Part shown: piece after piece, positions 1 through 7,121 of the stretch | Numbering within the stretch: the first letter of the stretch is position 1 | Layout of the letters: each line of letters starts with the position of its first letter | DNA from: Pseudomonadota bacterium | Lineage (GTDB): Bacteria > Pseudomonadota > Gammaproteobacteria > Steroidobacterales > Steroidobacteraceae | DNA: 15,666 nucleotides | Reading direction: 5' to 3' | Assembly (NCBI GenBank): GCA_021817875.1 | Contig: JAKAFQ010000032.1 | Coordinates: 1 to 15,666 of the forward strand | The notes under the pieces: generated by a model | The model's database searches: none | Seen by the model: only the letters and a program-made list of their open reading frames with translations | What the model was told of the DNA's origin: nothing | Position numbers and translations under genes: made by a program

Positions 1-163
1 CAACCACGGAGTTCTCGCGCACCCCGAGCTGCGCGAGGTAACAGGCGGTCGTGTCGATTTCCCGGGCGAACTGCGCATAGCTGAGGACTTCGTCCTCGAA
101 GCGGATCGCGGTGCGATCCGGCAGAAACCGGGCGTTGCGCTCAATCCAGTGCGACAGGTCCAT
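1..163 (-). CDS. AMP-dependent acyl-CoA synthetase/ligase, N-terminal fragment
   Basis: Only the first 54 codons are in the window; the gene runs off the left edge. Reading leftwards from an ATG at 163-161, the protein begins MDLSHWIERNARFLPDRTAI, then FEDEVLSYAQFAREIDTTAC and LAQLGVRENSVV. This is the usual start of ANL-superfamily ligases (fatty acid or aromatic acid CoA ligases): an N-terminal helix, 'P..TAI.F....SYAQF', then 'A..L...GV...D.V'. These enzymes activate a carboxylate with ATP and join it to CoA in the cytosol. The AMP-binding and catalytic motifs lie outside the window, so the substrate cannot be judged. The gene diverges from hyuA across about 220 bp and may share its control region. 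The ribosome-binding site is weak. An ANL ligase is fairly sure; long-chain versus aromatic specificity is open. Confidence 0.8.
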   Translation of the reverse strand, partial: MDLSHWIERNARFLPDRTAIRFEDEVLSYAQFAREIDTTACYLAQLGVRENSVV

Positions 164-328
164 CGTTACGGTCCGGCCAATGCTTTCTCTGATCCAGTCT
201 TGCCCGAGAGGCCCGGCAGACCCCGGCAGCAGCCGGCGCAGGCCGGCGACGCGCGAAAACCCAGAAGGCTGAGTGCCATACAACCGGCCCGAACCCACCC
301 CAGAGCGGCCGCAACCCGCGATGGTAAA

Positions 329-356
329 TTGCGTACTGCATACGGTACACTATGCT
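329..356 (+). promoter_or_regulatory. Putative hyuA promoter with overlapping operator dyad
   Basis: A sigma70-like pair, TTGCGT (329-334) and TATGCT (351-356), is spaced by 16 bp and lies 28 bp before the hyuA start. The spacer holds an imperfect dyad, GTACTGCATACGGTAC (333-348), in which 12 of 16 positions are symmetric. A repressor bound there would block the promoter. The -35 match is poor, so the promoter itself is uncertain. The same 220-bp gap must also hold the promoter of the divergent ligase gene. Confidence 0.35.
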
Positions 357-383
357 CTCGAACGGTGTCAATAAAGGCGGCTT

Positions 384-2459
384 ATGCGCGTAGGAATAGA
401 TGTCGGCGGGACATTCACAGACTTCGTGCTGCTCAATGAGAGCACCGGTGAGACCCACTCGTACAAGTGCCTCACGACGCCGACGGATCCGGCCGAGGCG
501 ATTCTCGATGGCCTTGTGGCGCTCGAACGCATGCGCCCCGGAACGATTGCGAACCTGGAAGAAGTCATTCACGGCACGACGCTTGTCATCAACGCGATCA
601 TCGAGCGCAAGGGCGCGCGTACCGGCCTGCTGACAACCAGCGGCTTCCGCGACGTCCTGGAACTCGGCCGCGAAGTCCGCTATGCCGCGTACGATCCGCA
701 CGCGCCGATACCAGAGCCGCTGGTTCCCCGCGAGCGGCGGCTCGAGGTCCGCGAACGCGTCCGCGCCGACGGCAGCGTTCTGCAGCCGCTCGAGCCGCAG
801 AGCGTCAGCGCCACGCTGGCTCGCCTGAAGGCCGATGGGGTCGAATCCATTGCGGTCTGCCTGCTCAATTCATTCGAGAATCCGCAGCACGAGTTCGAGA
901 TCAAACGCCTGATCGCCGAAGAGCTGCCCGGCGTGTCGGTTTCGATTTCCTACGAGGTCCTGCCTCAGATCCGCGAATACGAGCGGACCAGCACCACCGT
1001 GGCCAATGCGTACGTCAAGCCACTCACGGAAACGTATCTGAAGTCGCTGAGACAGAGGCTCGCGGCGCGTGGCTTCAGTGGCCGGCTGTTCATCATGCTC
1101 TCATCGGGTGGGGTCACCTCGGCGGACATCGCGGCCGCGTACCCGGTCCGCATCATCGAATCGGGCCCCTGCGCAGCGGTGATTGCCGGTCAGTATTTCA
1201 GCAAGCTGTTCGATCTGCCCGACATGTTCTGCTTCGACATGGGCGGCACGACCGCGAAGTCATGCCTGATCCAGAATGGCACCGCCGAAGTCGTGCCGAC
1301 ATTCGAAGTGGGTCGTGTGCAGCGGTTTCAGAAGGGCAGCGGCATCACGCTGCAGGTTCCGGTCGTCGACCTGATGGAGATCGGTGCGGGAGGCGGCTCG
1401 ATCGCGCGCCGCAGCCGGGTCGGGACCCTGCAGGTCGGTCCACAGAGCGCGGGTGCCGAGCCGGGTCCGATCTGTTACGGCCGGGGCGGCACGGCGCCAA
1501 CGGTAACCGACGCCGACCTGCTGCTCGGCTACCTCGATGCCGACTACTTTCTCGGTGGAACCATGCGGCTCGATGTCGGCGCGGCGCGCCGCGGAATCCA
1601 GGAGCAGATTGCCGAGCCGCTCGGTATCTCGCTGCTGCAGGCGGCGTGGGGCATTCATGACCTGATCAACGAGACGATGGCGGCCGCGGCCAAGACTCAC
1701 ATAGCGGAGCGTGGCGGCAATGCGCGGCGCGTGACGATCGCCGGATTCGGCGGCGCCGGACCCGTGCACATGTACGGACTCGCGCGCAAGCTCGGGGCGC
1801 CGCGTCTGCTGGTGCCGCCGAACGCCGGGGTCGGATCGGCGCTCGGATTTTTCACGGCGCTGCGCGCATTCGATGTCGTCAGGAGCCATAAGACGCCGTT
1901 GCGTGATGCGGATTTCGCCGCGCTGGAGGGTATTTTCCACGGCCTCGAGGCAGCCGCCGCCACGGCGTTGCAGTCGAGCGGTGTCGCGAACGCAGTCAAT
2001 TTCGAGCGCTCGGTGGACGTGCGTTTCGTGGGCCAGGGTTCCGAAACCACATTGGCGCTGCCCACGGTCGACCTCTCGACGCTCACGCCGCAGGAAGTGC
2101 GGTCACGCTTCGATGCCGTCTACGCGAAGCTTTACGGCCGGACTTATCCGGAATGCGACGTGGAATTCGTCAGCTTCCGGGTGCGGGCCAGCTTGCCGGT
2201 AAAGCTGCTCGAGCTGCCCAGGCTGAAGCCGGTCGCGGGCGCGACCGCCGACCGGGCGATCAAGGGTGAGCGACCGGCCTTCTGCCCGCTGGCCGGCGCG
2301 ATGATTCCACATACAGTTTATGACCGATATCTCCTTGCGCCGGGCGTGCGGCTGTCGGGACCGGCGATCATAGAAGAACGCGAGTCGACGGTCGTGATCG
2401 GCGCGAGGGGGCAGGTCAGAGTGGATGATTTCGGTTTCTTGTGGATCGATCTGTCCTAG
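384..2459 (+). CDS. hyuA: Hydantoinase/oxoprolinase family protein, subunit A (HyuA)
   Basis: This 691-residue protein is the ATP-using subunit of the HyuA/HyuB family (N-methylhydantoinase, 5-oxoprolinase, and relatives such as acetone and acetophenone carboxylases). These enzymes activate a lactam, imide or carbonyl substrate by phosphorylation. The N-terminal domain starts with the phosphate-binding stretch GIDVGGTFTDFVL (residues 4-16) and has HGTT at 63-66. The second domain carries DMGGTTAK (about 285-292), GAGGGSIA (about 334-341) and GAEPGP (about 356-361). A C-terminal domain completes the usual length of about 690 residues. The ATG at 384 is preceded by AAAGGCGG (373-380). hyuB follows 12 bp later with its ribosome-binding site overlapping this stop codon, so the two are one transcript. 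The family is certain; the substrate cannot be read from sequence. No hydantoin racemase or carbamoylase gene lies nearby, which argues against a classical hydantoin pathway. Confidence 0.93.
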   Translation: MRVGIDVGGTFTDFVLLNESTGETHSYKCLTTPTDPAEAILDGLVALERMRPGTIANLEEVIHGTTLVINAIIERKGARTGLLTTSGFRDVLELGREVRYAAYDPHAPIPEPLVPRERRLEVRERVRADGSVLQPLEPQSVSATLARLKADGVESIAVCLLNSFENPQHEFEIKRLIAEELPGVSVSISYEVLPQIREYERTSTTVANAYVKPLTETYLKSLRQRLAARGFSGRLFIMLSSGGVTSADIAAAYPVRIIESGPCAAVIAGQYFSKLFDLPDMFCFDMGGTTAKSCLIQNGTAEVVPTFEVGRVQRFQKGSGITLQVPVVDLMEIGAGGGSIARRSRVGTLQVGPQSAGAEPGPICYGRGGTAPTVTDADLLLGYLDADYFLGGTMRLDVGAARRGIQEQIAEPLGISLLQAAWGIHDLINETMAAAAKTHIAERGGNARRVTIAGFGGAGPVHMYGLARKLGAPRLLVPPNAGVGSALGFFTALRAFDVVRSHKTPLRDADFAALEGIFHGLEAAAATALQSSGVANAVNFERSVDVRFVGQGSETTLALPTVDLSTLTPQEVRSRFDAVYAKLYGRTYPECDVEFVSFRVRASLPVKLLELPRLKPVAGATADRAIKGERPAFCPLAGAMIPHTVYDRYLLAPGVRLSGPAIIEERESTVVIGARGQVRVDDFGFLWIDLS

Positions 2460-2471
2460 GAGTGACCAAAA

Positions 2472-4136
2472 GTGCAGCGCTTCGACCCCGTCACGCTCGA
2501 AATCCTCTGGCGCCGCCTCGTGTCCATCGTCGATGAGGCGGATGCGGCCGTGGTGAGAACGGCCTTCTCAAGCGTCCTGCGAGACTCGCACGATTATACC
2601 TGCATGTTCACCGACAGCCGTGGCCGAGAGCTTGCACAAGGCACGCTCGCCAGTCCCGGGCAGTCGGGAGCAATGGCGCTCGGCATCAAGAAACTGGTCA
2701 ACAGCCGCCCCGCGGATTTCTTCCGGCCGGGAGATGTCTTCATCACCAACGATCCGTGGGCGCTCGCGGGTCACCTGAACGACGTCTGCGTTCTGAGTCC
2801 GGTGTTTTACCGCGACAGGCTCATCGCGTTCACGGCCTGCATACTGCACCATGCCGATGTGGGCGGGCGGGTCGCGTCGAACAATCACGATGTCTTCGAA
2901 GAGGGACTGTTCCTGCCGCTGGTGCGCCTGTACAGCGGCGGACAGCCAAACCAGGACGTCATGGAGGTCATTCGGGCGAACGTGCGTACTCCGGAACAGG
3001 TTCACGGCGACATCCGCTCGCAGATCGCGGCGAATCACGTGTGTGCGCAGCACATACAGCAGCTTCTCGAGGATTACAGGCTCGAGGATCTCGATGGGCT
3101 GGCGGATGAGATCATCCGGCGCAGCGAGCAGAGCCTGCGCGAAGCGATCGCCCGCGTGCCCGACGGTACCTACCGCGCGAGCGGCACCATCGAGCAGATG
3201 GAAGGACACGAGCCGGTCGAGATCCGCTGCGAGTTGCGGATCAAGGGAAGTGATGTCGTCGTCGACCTGTCTGGAACGACGCGCCAGGTGGAGTGGGGTG
3301 GAAACGTCGTATTCAACTTCACCTATGCCTATGTCCACATGGCGATCAAGAGCATCTTCGACCCGGAACTGCCGAACAACGAAGGCACGGCGGCGCCGAT
3401 AACCCTGATCGCTCCGGAGGGCACGGTGGTCAACTGTCGGCACCCGGCGCCGGTTGTGGCCCGGATGCAGATTGGTCATTTCATGACGGAGATCATCTAT
3501 CGTGCCCTGGCGCCGGTGTTGCCTGAGCGCGTGATCGCCGGCAGCGGCGGGACGCCGGCGACCATGCAGGTGTTCTTCGGCGCGCGGTGCACCGGCGACC
3601 CGTTCCATGCGGCGGTGATCCGCGGCGGCGGCATGGGCGCCGGGGCAAGCAGCGATGGTTCGGGAAGCTTCGTATTTCCCGCCAATGCGGCAAACACGCC
3701 CGTGGAGATTTTCGAGAGTGATACGCCGCTCGTGATCCGCTCGCGGCAGTTGCTGGTCGATTCCGGAGGCGCCGGCAAGTTCCGCGGCGCGCAGGGCCGG
3801 CGTGAGGTGATCTGGGTGCCGGATGAGGCAAGCGGGCCGCTCGGAAGCGTCGGCATGGCGATTCAATCCGGGCGCTTTCAGCTGGCGCCCGAAGGCCTGT
3901 TCGGCGGCAGATCCGGCAGCCTGGCGCGATTGACGGTCAATGGCAGACCGGCGGACTCCTATGGATTGACGCGGCTGCGCAAAGGCGATGTCGTCGAATT
4001 CGACACGGCCGGGGGAGGCGGTTTCGGTGATCCGGCGGAGCGGGACGCCGCCGCCGTGGCGCGCGATGTCGCAAGCGGGCGGGTTTCTGCGGAGCGGGCG
4101 CGGATCGATTACCGCTTCGGTCTTGCGGAAAGCTGA
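2472..4136 (+). CDS. hyuB: Hydantoinase/oxoprolinase family protein, subunit B (HyuB)
   Basis: This 554-residue protein is the partner subunit of HyuA and covers the whole Hydantoinase_B domain. It opens with FDPVTLEILWRRLVSIVDE. Family signatures follow: SHDYTCMFTD (39-48), ITNDPWALAGHLND (91-104) and HHADVGGR (126-133), whose His and Asp residues are the usual candidates for the metal or substrate site. It ends with the standard 'GGGGFGDPAERD...VARDVASGRVS' tail, followed by a final YRF. The start is GTG at 2472, chosen because AGGAG (2458-2462) lies 9 bp upstream and the protein begins at the normal family position. That Shine-Dalgarno overlaps the hyuA stop, consistent with coupled translation. 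No truncation is seen. Its reaction depends on HyuA, which presumably supplies the phosphorylated substrate. The real substrate (hydantoin, oxoproline, cyclic imide or ketone) is unknown. Confidence 0.93.
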   Translation: MQRFDPVTLEILWRRLVSIVDEADAAVVRTAFSSVLRDSHDYTCMFTDSRGRELAQGTLASPGQSGAMALGIKKLVNSRPADFFRPGDVFITNDPWALAGHLNDVCVLSPVFYRDRLIAFTACILHHADVGGRVASNNHDVFEEGLFLPLVRLYSGGQPNQDVMEVIRANVRTPEQVHGDIRSQIAANHVCAQHIQQLLEDYRLEDLDGLADEIIRRSEQSLREAIARVPDGTYRASGTIEQMEGHEPVEIRCELRIKGSDVVVDLSGTTRQVEWGGNVVFNFTYAYVHMAIKSIFDPELPNNEGTAAPITLIAPEGTVVNCRHPAPVVARMQIGHFMTEIIYRALAPVLPERVIAGSGGTPATMQVFFGARCTGDPFHAAVIRGGGMGAGASSDGSGSFVFPANAANTPVEIFESDTPLVIRSRQLLVDSGGAGKFRGAQGRREVIWVPDEASGPLGSVGMAIQSGRFQLAPEGLFGGRSGSLARLTVNGRPADSYGLTRLRKGDVVEFDTAGGGGFGDPAERDAAAVARDVASGRVSAERARIDYRFGLAES

Positions 4137-4145
4137 AAATGAGCA

Positions 4146-4173
4146 CCGGCCTGCCGATCCCCGGGCAGGCCGG
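4146..4173. terminator. Hairpin between convergent hyuB and nnrS
   Basis: A perfect 10-bp stem, CCGGCCTGCC (4146-4155) with GGCAGGCCGG (4164-4173), encloses an 8-nt loop. It occupies the 43-bp gap between two convergent genes, so it is well placed as a two-way transcription stop. Neither strand has a strong T-run after the stem; the minus side has only TTTT some distance on. A second inverted pair, GCCGATCC (4153-4160) and GGATCGGC (4172-4179), uses part of the same bases and cannot form at the same time. Confidence 0.5.
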
Positions 4174-4179
4174 ATCGGC

Positions 4180-5376
4180 TCATGCCGGATGGGCGCGGGG
4201 CAGACTGGGGCGAACGAGAGAGGCGGCGAATCGGAGCAGGTAGATGAGAAACGCGGTCGCCCAGAGAAATGCCGCGGTTCCCGCCAACCATTCCGGACCG
4301 TGCAGCACCGCGAACCCGACTCTCAGCACGGCGGCGACCGGCAGCAGCGCGAATGCGACGCTCATGAGTGCATCCGCGCGAACCGTCCTGCCGGTGTGCT
4401 TCAGGACCACCCGTGTCATCAGACCGAGCTTCAAAGTGCTGTAGGCGCCGATCGTGAAGGCATGCACGGCGGCGTCCTGCCAGGCGGCGCGCGAGCCGGC
4501 GCACGCCCGCAGCACGAACGACACGATGAGCCACAGGTATCCGATGTGCACGCAGCGCAGAATCGGATCGCGGCACGCGAGCCAGCCGCGCCAGCGCATC
4601 CAGCGCCAGGTGTGGATCAGCGCCGCCGCGCCGCAGGCCGACGTCACCCAGAGCGTGGGAGCGCCGAACAGATCCGTCAGCGCGAATGCCAGCATCGCGG
4701 CCGCGGTCGCATATTCAATGGGCGCGGATATCGGCCTCGATTCGATGCCGCGTGTCCGCAGCCAGCGGCGTGTGAACGCAGGCACGAACAGCCCGCCGTA
4801 CAGGGTGAACAGGAACATCAGCGCATCGACGGCCAGGGTCAGCGACAGGCGGGTTTCCCCGAGCGAGCCGCGCAGGATCCCGGCGTAGTAGATGAAGTTC
4901 GCGGCGGTGAACGCGCACAGCGGGATCGTGGTCCAGGCGAACAGCCGCTTGCGCGATCCGCGCGCGCTGCACGCCAGGAAGATGCACAGCATCGGCAGCA
5001 GCGAACAATCCCCGACGGCGACCAGCACCCTGGGCAGGTCGTCCTGGAACAGGACGCACACCCGGCCGAGCAGCCACAGCAATGCCAGAATGCGCAGCCG
5101 CGCCCCGCGGATTTCGGCGGCGCCCGTCCAGCTCGGCAAGGCCGTCAGCAGTACACCGCACACCAGTGCGCCGGCGAAACCGAAGAGCAGCTCGTGTGCA
5201 TGCAGCATCCACAGGGGCAGGTGGCCTTGAGGCGCCGGCCACAACCCGATGCGCGCGCCGTACCACAGTACGATCAGCGTCGGGCCGTACAACGAGGCGG
5301 CGAGAAAGAAGGGCCGGAAGCCCGACGCCCAGACGGGCGAGATGGTTGTGGTCGGCTCGCGCCTCAGCGCGTGCAC
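4180..5376 (-). CDS. nnrS: NnrS family membrane protein
   Basis: This is a hydrophobic protein of about 398 residues with many membrane segments (about 12 expected for the family). It shows the NnrS opening SPVWASGFRPFFL followed by a long hydrophobic helix, then MLHAHELLFGFAGALVCGVLLTALP with conserved His59 and His61. NnrS proteins are haem- and copper-containing inner-membrane proteins linked to nitric oxide and nitrosative stress in denitrifiers and Vibrio; their exact biochemistry is unsettled. I chose GTG at 5376, which overlaps the upstream VOC gene by 13 bp. An alternative GTG at 5409 gives 11 more residues and has GGAGG about 13 bp before it, so the start is uncertain. No nor, nir or nnrR gene is visible, so a denitrification context is not supported here. 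It converges on hyuB across a hairpin. Confidence 0.88.
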   Translation of the reverse strand: MHALRREPTTTISPVWASGFRPFFLAASLYGPTLIVLWYGARIGLWPAPQGHLPLWMLHAHELLFGFAGALVCGVLLTALPSWTGAAEIRGARLRILALLWLLGRVCVLFQDDLPRVLVAVGDCSLLPMLCIFLACSARGSRKRLFAWTTIPLCAFTAANFIYYAGILRGSLGETRLSLTLAVDALMFLFTLYGGLFVPAFTRRWLRTRGIESRPISAPIEYATAAAMLAFALTDLFGAPTLWVTSACGAAALIHTWRWMRWRGWLACRDPILRCVHIGYLWLIVSFVLRACAGSRAAWQDAAVHAFTIGAYSTLKLGLMTRVVLKHTGRTVRADALMSVAFALLPVAAVLRVGFAVLHGPEWLAGTAAFLWATAFLIYLLRFAASLVRPSLPRAHPA

Positions 5377-5807
5377 GGCGTGTTTTCCCGCCCCTCGAGC
5401 TCGCGCCACTTGTAGTCGATGACCTCCAGCAGCACGCCGTTCATTTTGCGCGGATGCACGAACGCGAATTCGCAGTCGCGGAACGGCCGAATGCCGCCGA
5501 TGATCGGGTAATCCTGCGCGGTCAGCTCCGAGACCGCTTCCCGCGTGTTGTCGACGTTCAGGCTGATCAGCATGACTCCCTCGCCGCGTCGCTCGATGAA
5601 TTTGGCGACGTCACCATCAGCGGTCAGCGATTCCATGAGTTCAAAGCCGATGCCTCCGACCCAGTAGCGTGCCACGCGGATCTTCTCCGGCTCATCGACA
5701 TAGGAGTCATCCGGCGAGGACTTCCCCAACACCGGTTCCCATATCTTGCGCGCCTCCTCGAGGTTGCGCACGGCGATGCATATATGGTCAATCTTATTGG
5801 CTTTCAT
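5364..5807 (-). CDS. VOC family protein, methylmalonyl-CoA epimerase-like
   Basis: This 147-residue protein belongs to the vicinal oxygen chelate (glyoxalase/epimerase) superfamily. It has the paired beta-alpha-beta-beta-beta layout. IDHICIAV (6-13) opens the first half, GIGFELMESL (52-61) closes it, then GEGVMLISLNVDN (75-87) and GVLLEVIDY (124-132) follow. It aligns best with methylmalonyl-CoA epimerases, which bind a metal through His, Gln/Glu, His and Glu. His8, Glu56 and Glu128 are present, but the 'LHHIAF' segment that gives the second His reads VMLISL, so that ligand is lost. Simple epimerase activity is therefore doubtful, and no mutase genes are nearby. The ATG at 5807 fits the family start, though its ribosome-binding site is weak. 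The gene overlaps nnrS and probably shares its transcript. The superfamily is sure, the reaction is not. Confidence 0.85.
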   Translation of the reverse strand: MKANKIDHICIAVRNLEEARKIWEPVLGKSSPDDSYVDEPEKIRVARYWVGGIGFELMESLTADGDVAKFIERRGEGVMLISLNVDNTREAVSELTAQDYPIIGGIRPFRDCEFAFVHPRKMNGVLLEVIDYKWRELEGRENTPCTR

Positions 5808-5830
5808 CGCGTAGATGCCCCGTCTGACCG

Positions 5831-5853
5831 TCCGCTGCGAGTCGCGCAGCGGA
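5831..5853 (-). promoter_or_regulatory. Hairpin in the leader of the VOC gene
   Basis: A perfect 9-bp inverted repeat, TCCGCTGCG (5831-5839) with CGCAGCGGA (5845-5853), encloses a 5-nt loop. It ends 23 bp before the VOC start codon. In the minus-strand transcript it would sit in the 5' leader if the promoter is further upstream. It could affect translation or stability, or be a bound site on DNA. No matching element was seen elsewhere in the window. Confidence 0.4.
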
Positions 5854-5857
5854 GCGA

Positions 5858-5865
5858 GTGTACAC
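5858..5865. promoter_or_regulatory. GTGTACAC palindrome upstream of the VOC-nnrS pair
   Basis: An exact 8-bp palindrome lies about 50 bp before the VOC start. The longer string AGTGTAC (5857-5863) also occurs on the minus strand in the hyuA control region (345-351). It is a possible site for the GntR regulator encoded next door. Short palindromes arise by chance, so this is only suggestive. Confidence 0.3.
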
Positions 5866-6006
5866 GATCCGACTGCTGCGCGCTCAACTCCAACGGCAGC
5901 ATCTGGACTCGCGCAGACGCGTCAAATCGGCGCACGGAACGTGCGTTGCGTGTCCCGGCGACGATCCGCCAACGGCGCTGAACGACGCGTCGGCGTCGAG
6001 GAACTC

Positions 6007-6729
6007 TCAGGCCAGGTCGACTGCATCCGCGGCCTGAGTTTCGTCAGGCGCGCTCGATTGGCGGCGGATGTCAGTCATCGCTCTGGTGAGCGCCTCTTCG
6101 GTGAGCTTCAGGTAGGAACGCCAAAGACCTTCCGCCAGGTCGGGGTCGCGATTCGCGAGCGCGTCCCGGATCTTTTCCTGGCGGCTGACGATTTCCCGGC
6201 GCAGCTCCATGTCGTTCAGGGTCGCACCCCGAATGAAATGCAGGTGGCCGGCAAACTGTGCGATCACGGAACTCAGCACCCGGTTCGAGATGCCGTCGAA
6301 TATGGCGTGCCTGAAGTCCTCGTTTGCCTTCGCGAACATTCCCGGTTGCGCGCGCGGCGATGCCCGGAACTCGGCGTCGATCGACCTGGAAATCCTCTCC
6401 AGCTCGGCAGGCCCATACTCCCGCGCCGCCATCCGCACTGCGACAGGCTCGAGCAGGGCGCGGACCGCGATGATCTGGCGTATTTCTTCGATCGACGGTG
6501 ACGGCACCACGTAGCCGCCTCCGGGCCGCGCGTGCAGGATCCCCTGTTTGGTGAGTTGACCCAGCGCCTCTCGAATCGGAGTGCGGGACACCCCAAGCCT
6601 CTTGGCGAGCCCTTCCTCGGTGATGCGTTCCCCTGGAGAAAATCGGGCGCTCTTCAGCTCATTGACCAGGATCTGAAATACCTGCTCGCGCAGGGTCGCT
6701 TCCTTCTTGATCGGAGACGTTCTTTTCAT
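6007..6729 (-). CDS. GntR family transcriptional regulator, FadR/FCD subfamily
   Basis: This 240-residue protein has an N-terminal winged helix-turn-helix (about 12-76) with the GntR signature LAKRLGVSRTPIREALGQL (41-59) and wing GGGYVV (70-75). A C-terminal all-helical FCD ligand-binding domain spans about 83-215. Such proteins bind DNA as dimers and respond to organic acids or acyl-CoAs. FCD domains usually bind a metal through three histidines. Aligning FRHAIFDGISNR (139-150), SRQEKIRDAL (182-191) and LWRSYL (202-207) with typical members puts Arg140, Gln184 and Tyr206 at these places, so the metal site looks lost. The ATG at 6729 has AAGGAA six bases upstream. The gene precedes VOC-nnrS on the same strand with a 199-bp gap. 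It may control that pair, hyuAB and itself. Confidence 0.92.
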   Translation of the reverse strand: MKRTSPIKKEATLREQVFQILVNELKSARFSPGERITEEGLAKRLGVSRTPIREALGQLTKQGILHARPGGGYVVPSPSIEEIRQIIAVRALLEPVAVRMAAREYGPAELERISRSIDAEFRASPRAQPGMFAKANEDFRHAIFDGISNRVLSSVIAQFAGHLHFIRGATLNDMELRREIVSRQEKIRDALANRDPDLAEGLWRSYLKLTEEALTRAMTDIRRQSSAPDETQAADAVDLA

Positions 6730-6867
6730 CGCATTCCTTGGGCTGCTGTGTCAATGAACACGCATCATGCACGTTTGTTCAGGCGTTGCCGCAGATCGGG
6801 CCGCAGGCGCGAGCCAGCTGGAGCGGCTTTGCGGGCACCGTCAGCCGGCCGCTCCCCGTGCGCCCGG

Positions 6868-7062
6868 TCAATGCGCGGGGCGGTGGACGCTGCCATCATC
6901 AAAGCTGAGCGCGATCATGACCCGGCCGCAATGACGGCATCGGCGCAGGGTCGCCGCCATGCCCTCAACCGACAACGTGACCGGTCGGCGTGCCATGGCC
7001 CCACATTGTATACAGGCCCACCAAGGGGTCAATTGTGGCCCGGGGATGCGCCGCCGGCACAC
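6868..7062 (-). CDS. Possible small zinc-ribbon protein (64 residues)
   Basis: This short frame begins with GTG at 7062. It carries two CxxC knuckles, WACIQCG (15-21) and RCRHCGR (41-47), separated by 21 residues, the usual spacing of a zinc ribbon. The protein is small and basic, like many DNA- or protein-binding zinc ribbons. Support is mixed. The second half has GC-rich third positions like its neighbours, but the first half uses rare codons (ATA, TGT, CAA, TTG) and the ribosome-binding site is weak. A good promoter match also overlaps its 5' part; transcription from it would start near an internal ATG (Met23) and miss the first knuckle. I cannot assign a family. It could be a real gene or a chance open frame in GC-rich DNA. 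Confidence 0.35.
   Translation of the reverse strand: MCRRRIPGPQLTPWWACIQCGAMARRPVTLSVEGMAATLRRCRHCGRVMIALSFDDGSVHRPAH
7005..7032 (-). promoter_or_regulatory. Sigma70-type promoter with TGTATACA operator, upstream of gntR
   Basis: On the minus strand, TTGACC (7032-7027) and TACAAT (7010-7005) are separated by 16 bp. Each matches five of six consensus bases, the best promoter match noticed in the window. The perfect palindrome TGTATACA (7007-7014) overlaps the -10 element. It resembles the t.GTa/tAC.a type of operator bound by FadR-subfamily GntR proteins. The next confident gene downstream is gntR, about 275 bp away, so autoregulation is a fair guess. Confidence 0.5.
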
Positions 7063-7078
7063 GATAATCCGTCAACCA

Positions 7079-7121
7079 TCAGCCATAACAAAATCAATAT
7101 AATCAATTACATACAATCATG
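7079..7121. promoter_or_regulatory. AT-rich island with perfect -10 hexamer
   Basis: About 43 bp of strongly AT-rich sequence stands out in GC-rich DNA. It contains TATAAT (7098-7103, plus strand) but no good -35 at normal spacing on either strand. The minus-strand string ATTGTATGTAA (7119-7109) resembles the ATTGTATACA site about 100 bp away and could be a second regulator site. No plus-strand gene starts downstream of it, so its role is unclear. Confidence 0.3.

Noticed and set aside
2568..3866. Long minus-strand open frame (432 codons) antisense to hyuB
   Set aside because: Arg/His/Asp-rich shadow of a well-conserved gene, with no recognisable domain.
3988..5415. Long plus-strand open frame (475 codons) opposite nnrS
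   Set aside because: Gln/Arg/Gly-rich product without domains, overlaps the end of hyuB and lies antisense to the clear NnrS protein.
5082..6501. Two plus-strand frames (5082-5981 and 5815-6501) across VOC and gntR
   Set aside because: They are antisense to recognised proteins and have low-quality, Arg-rich composition.
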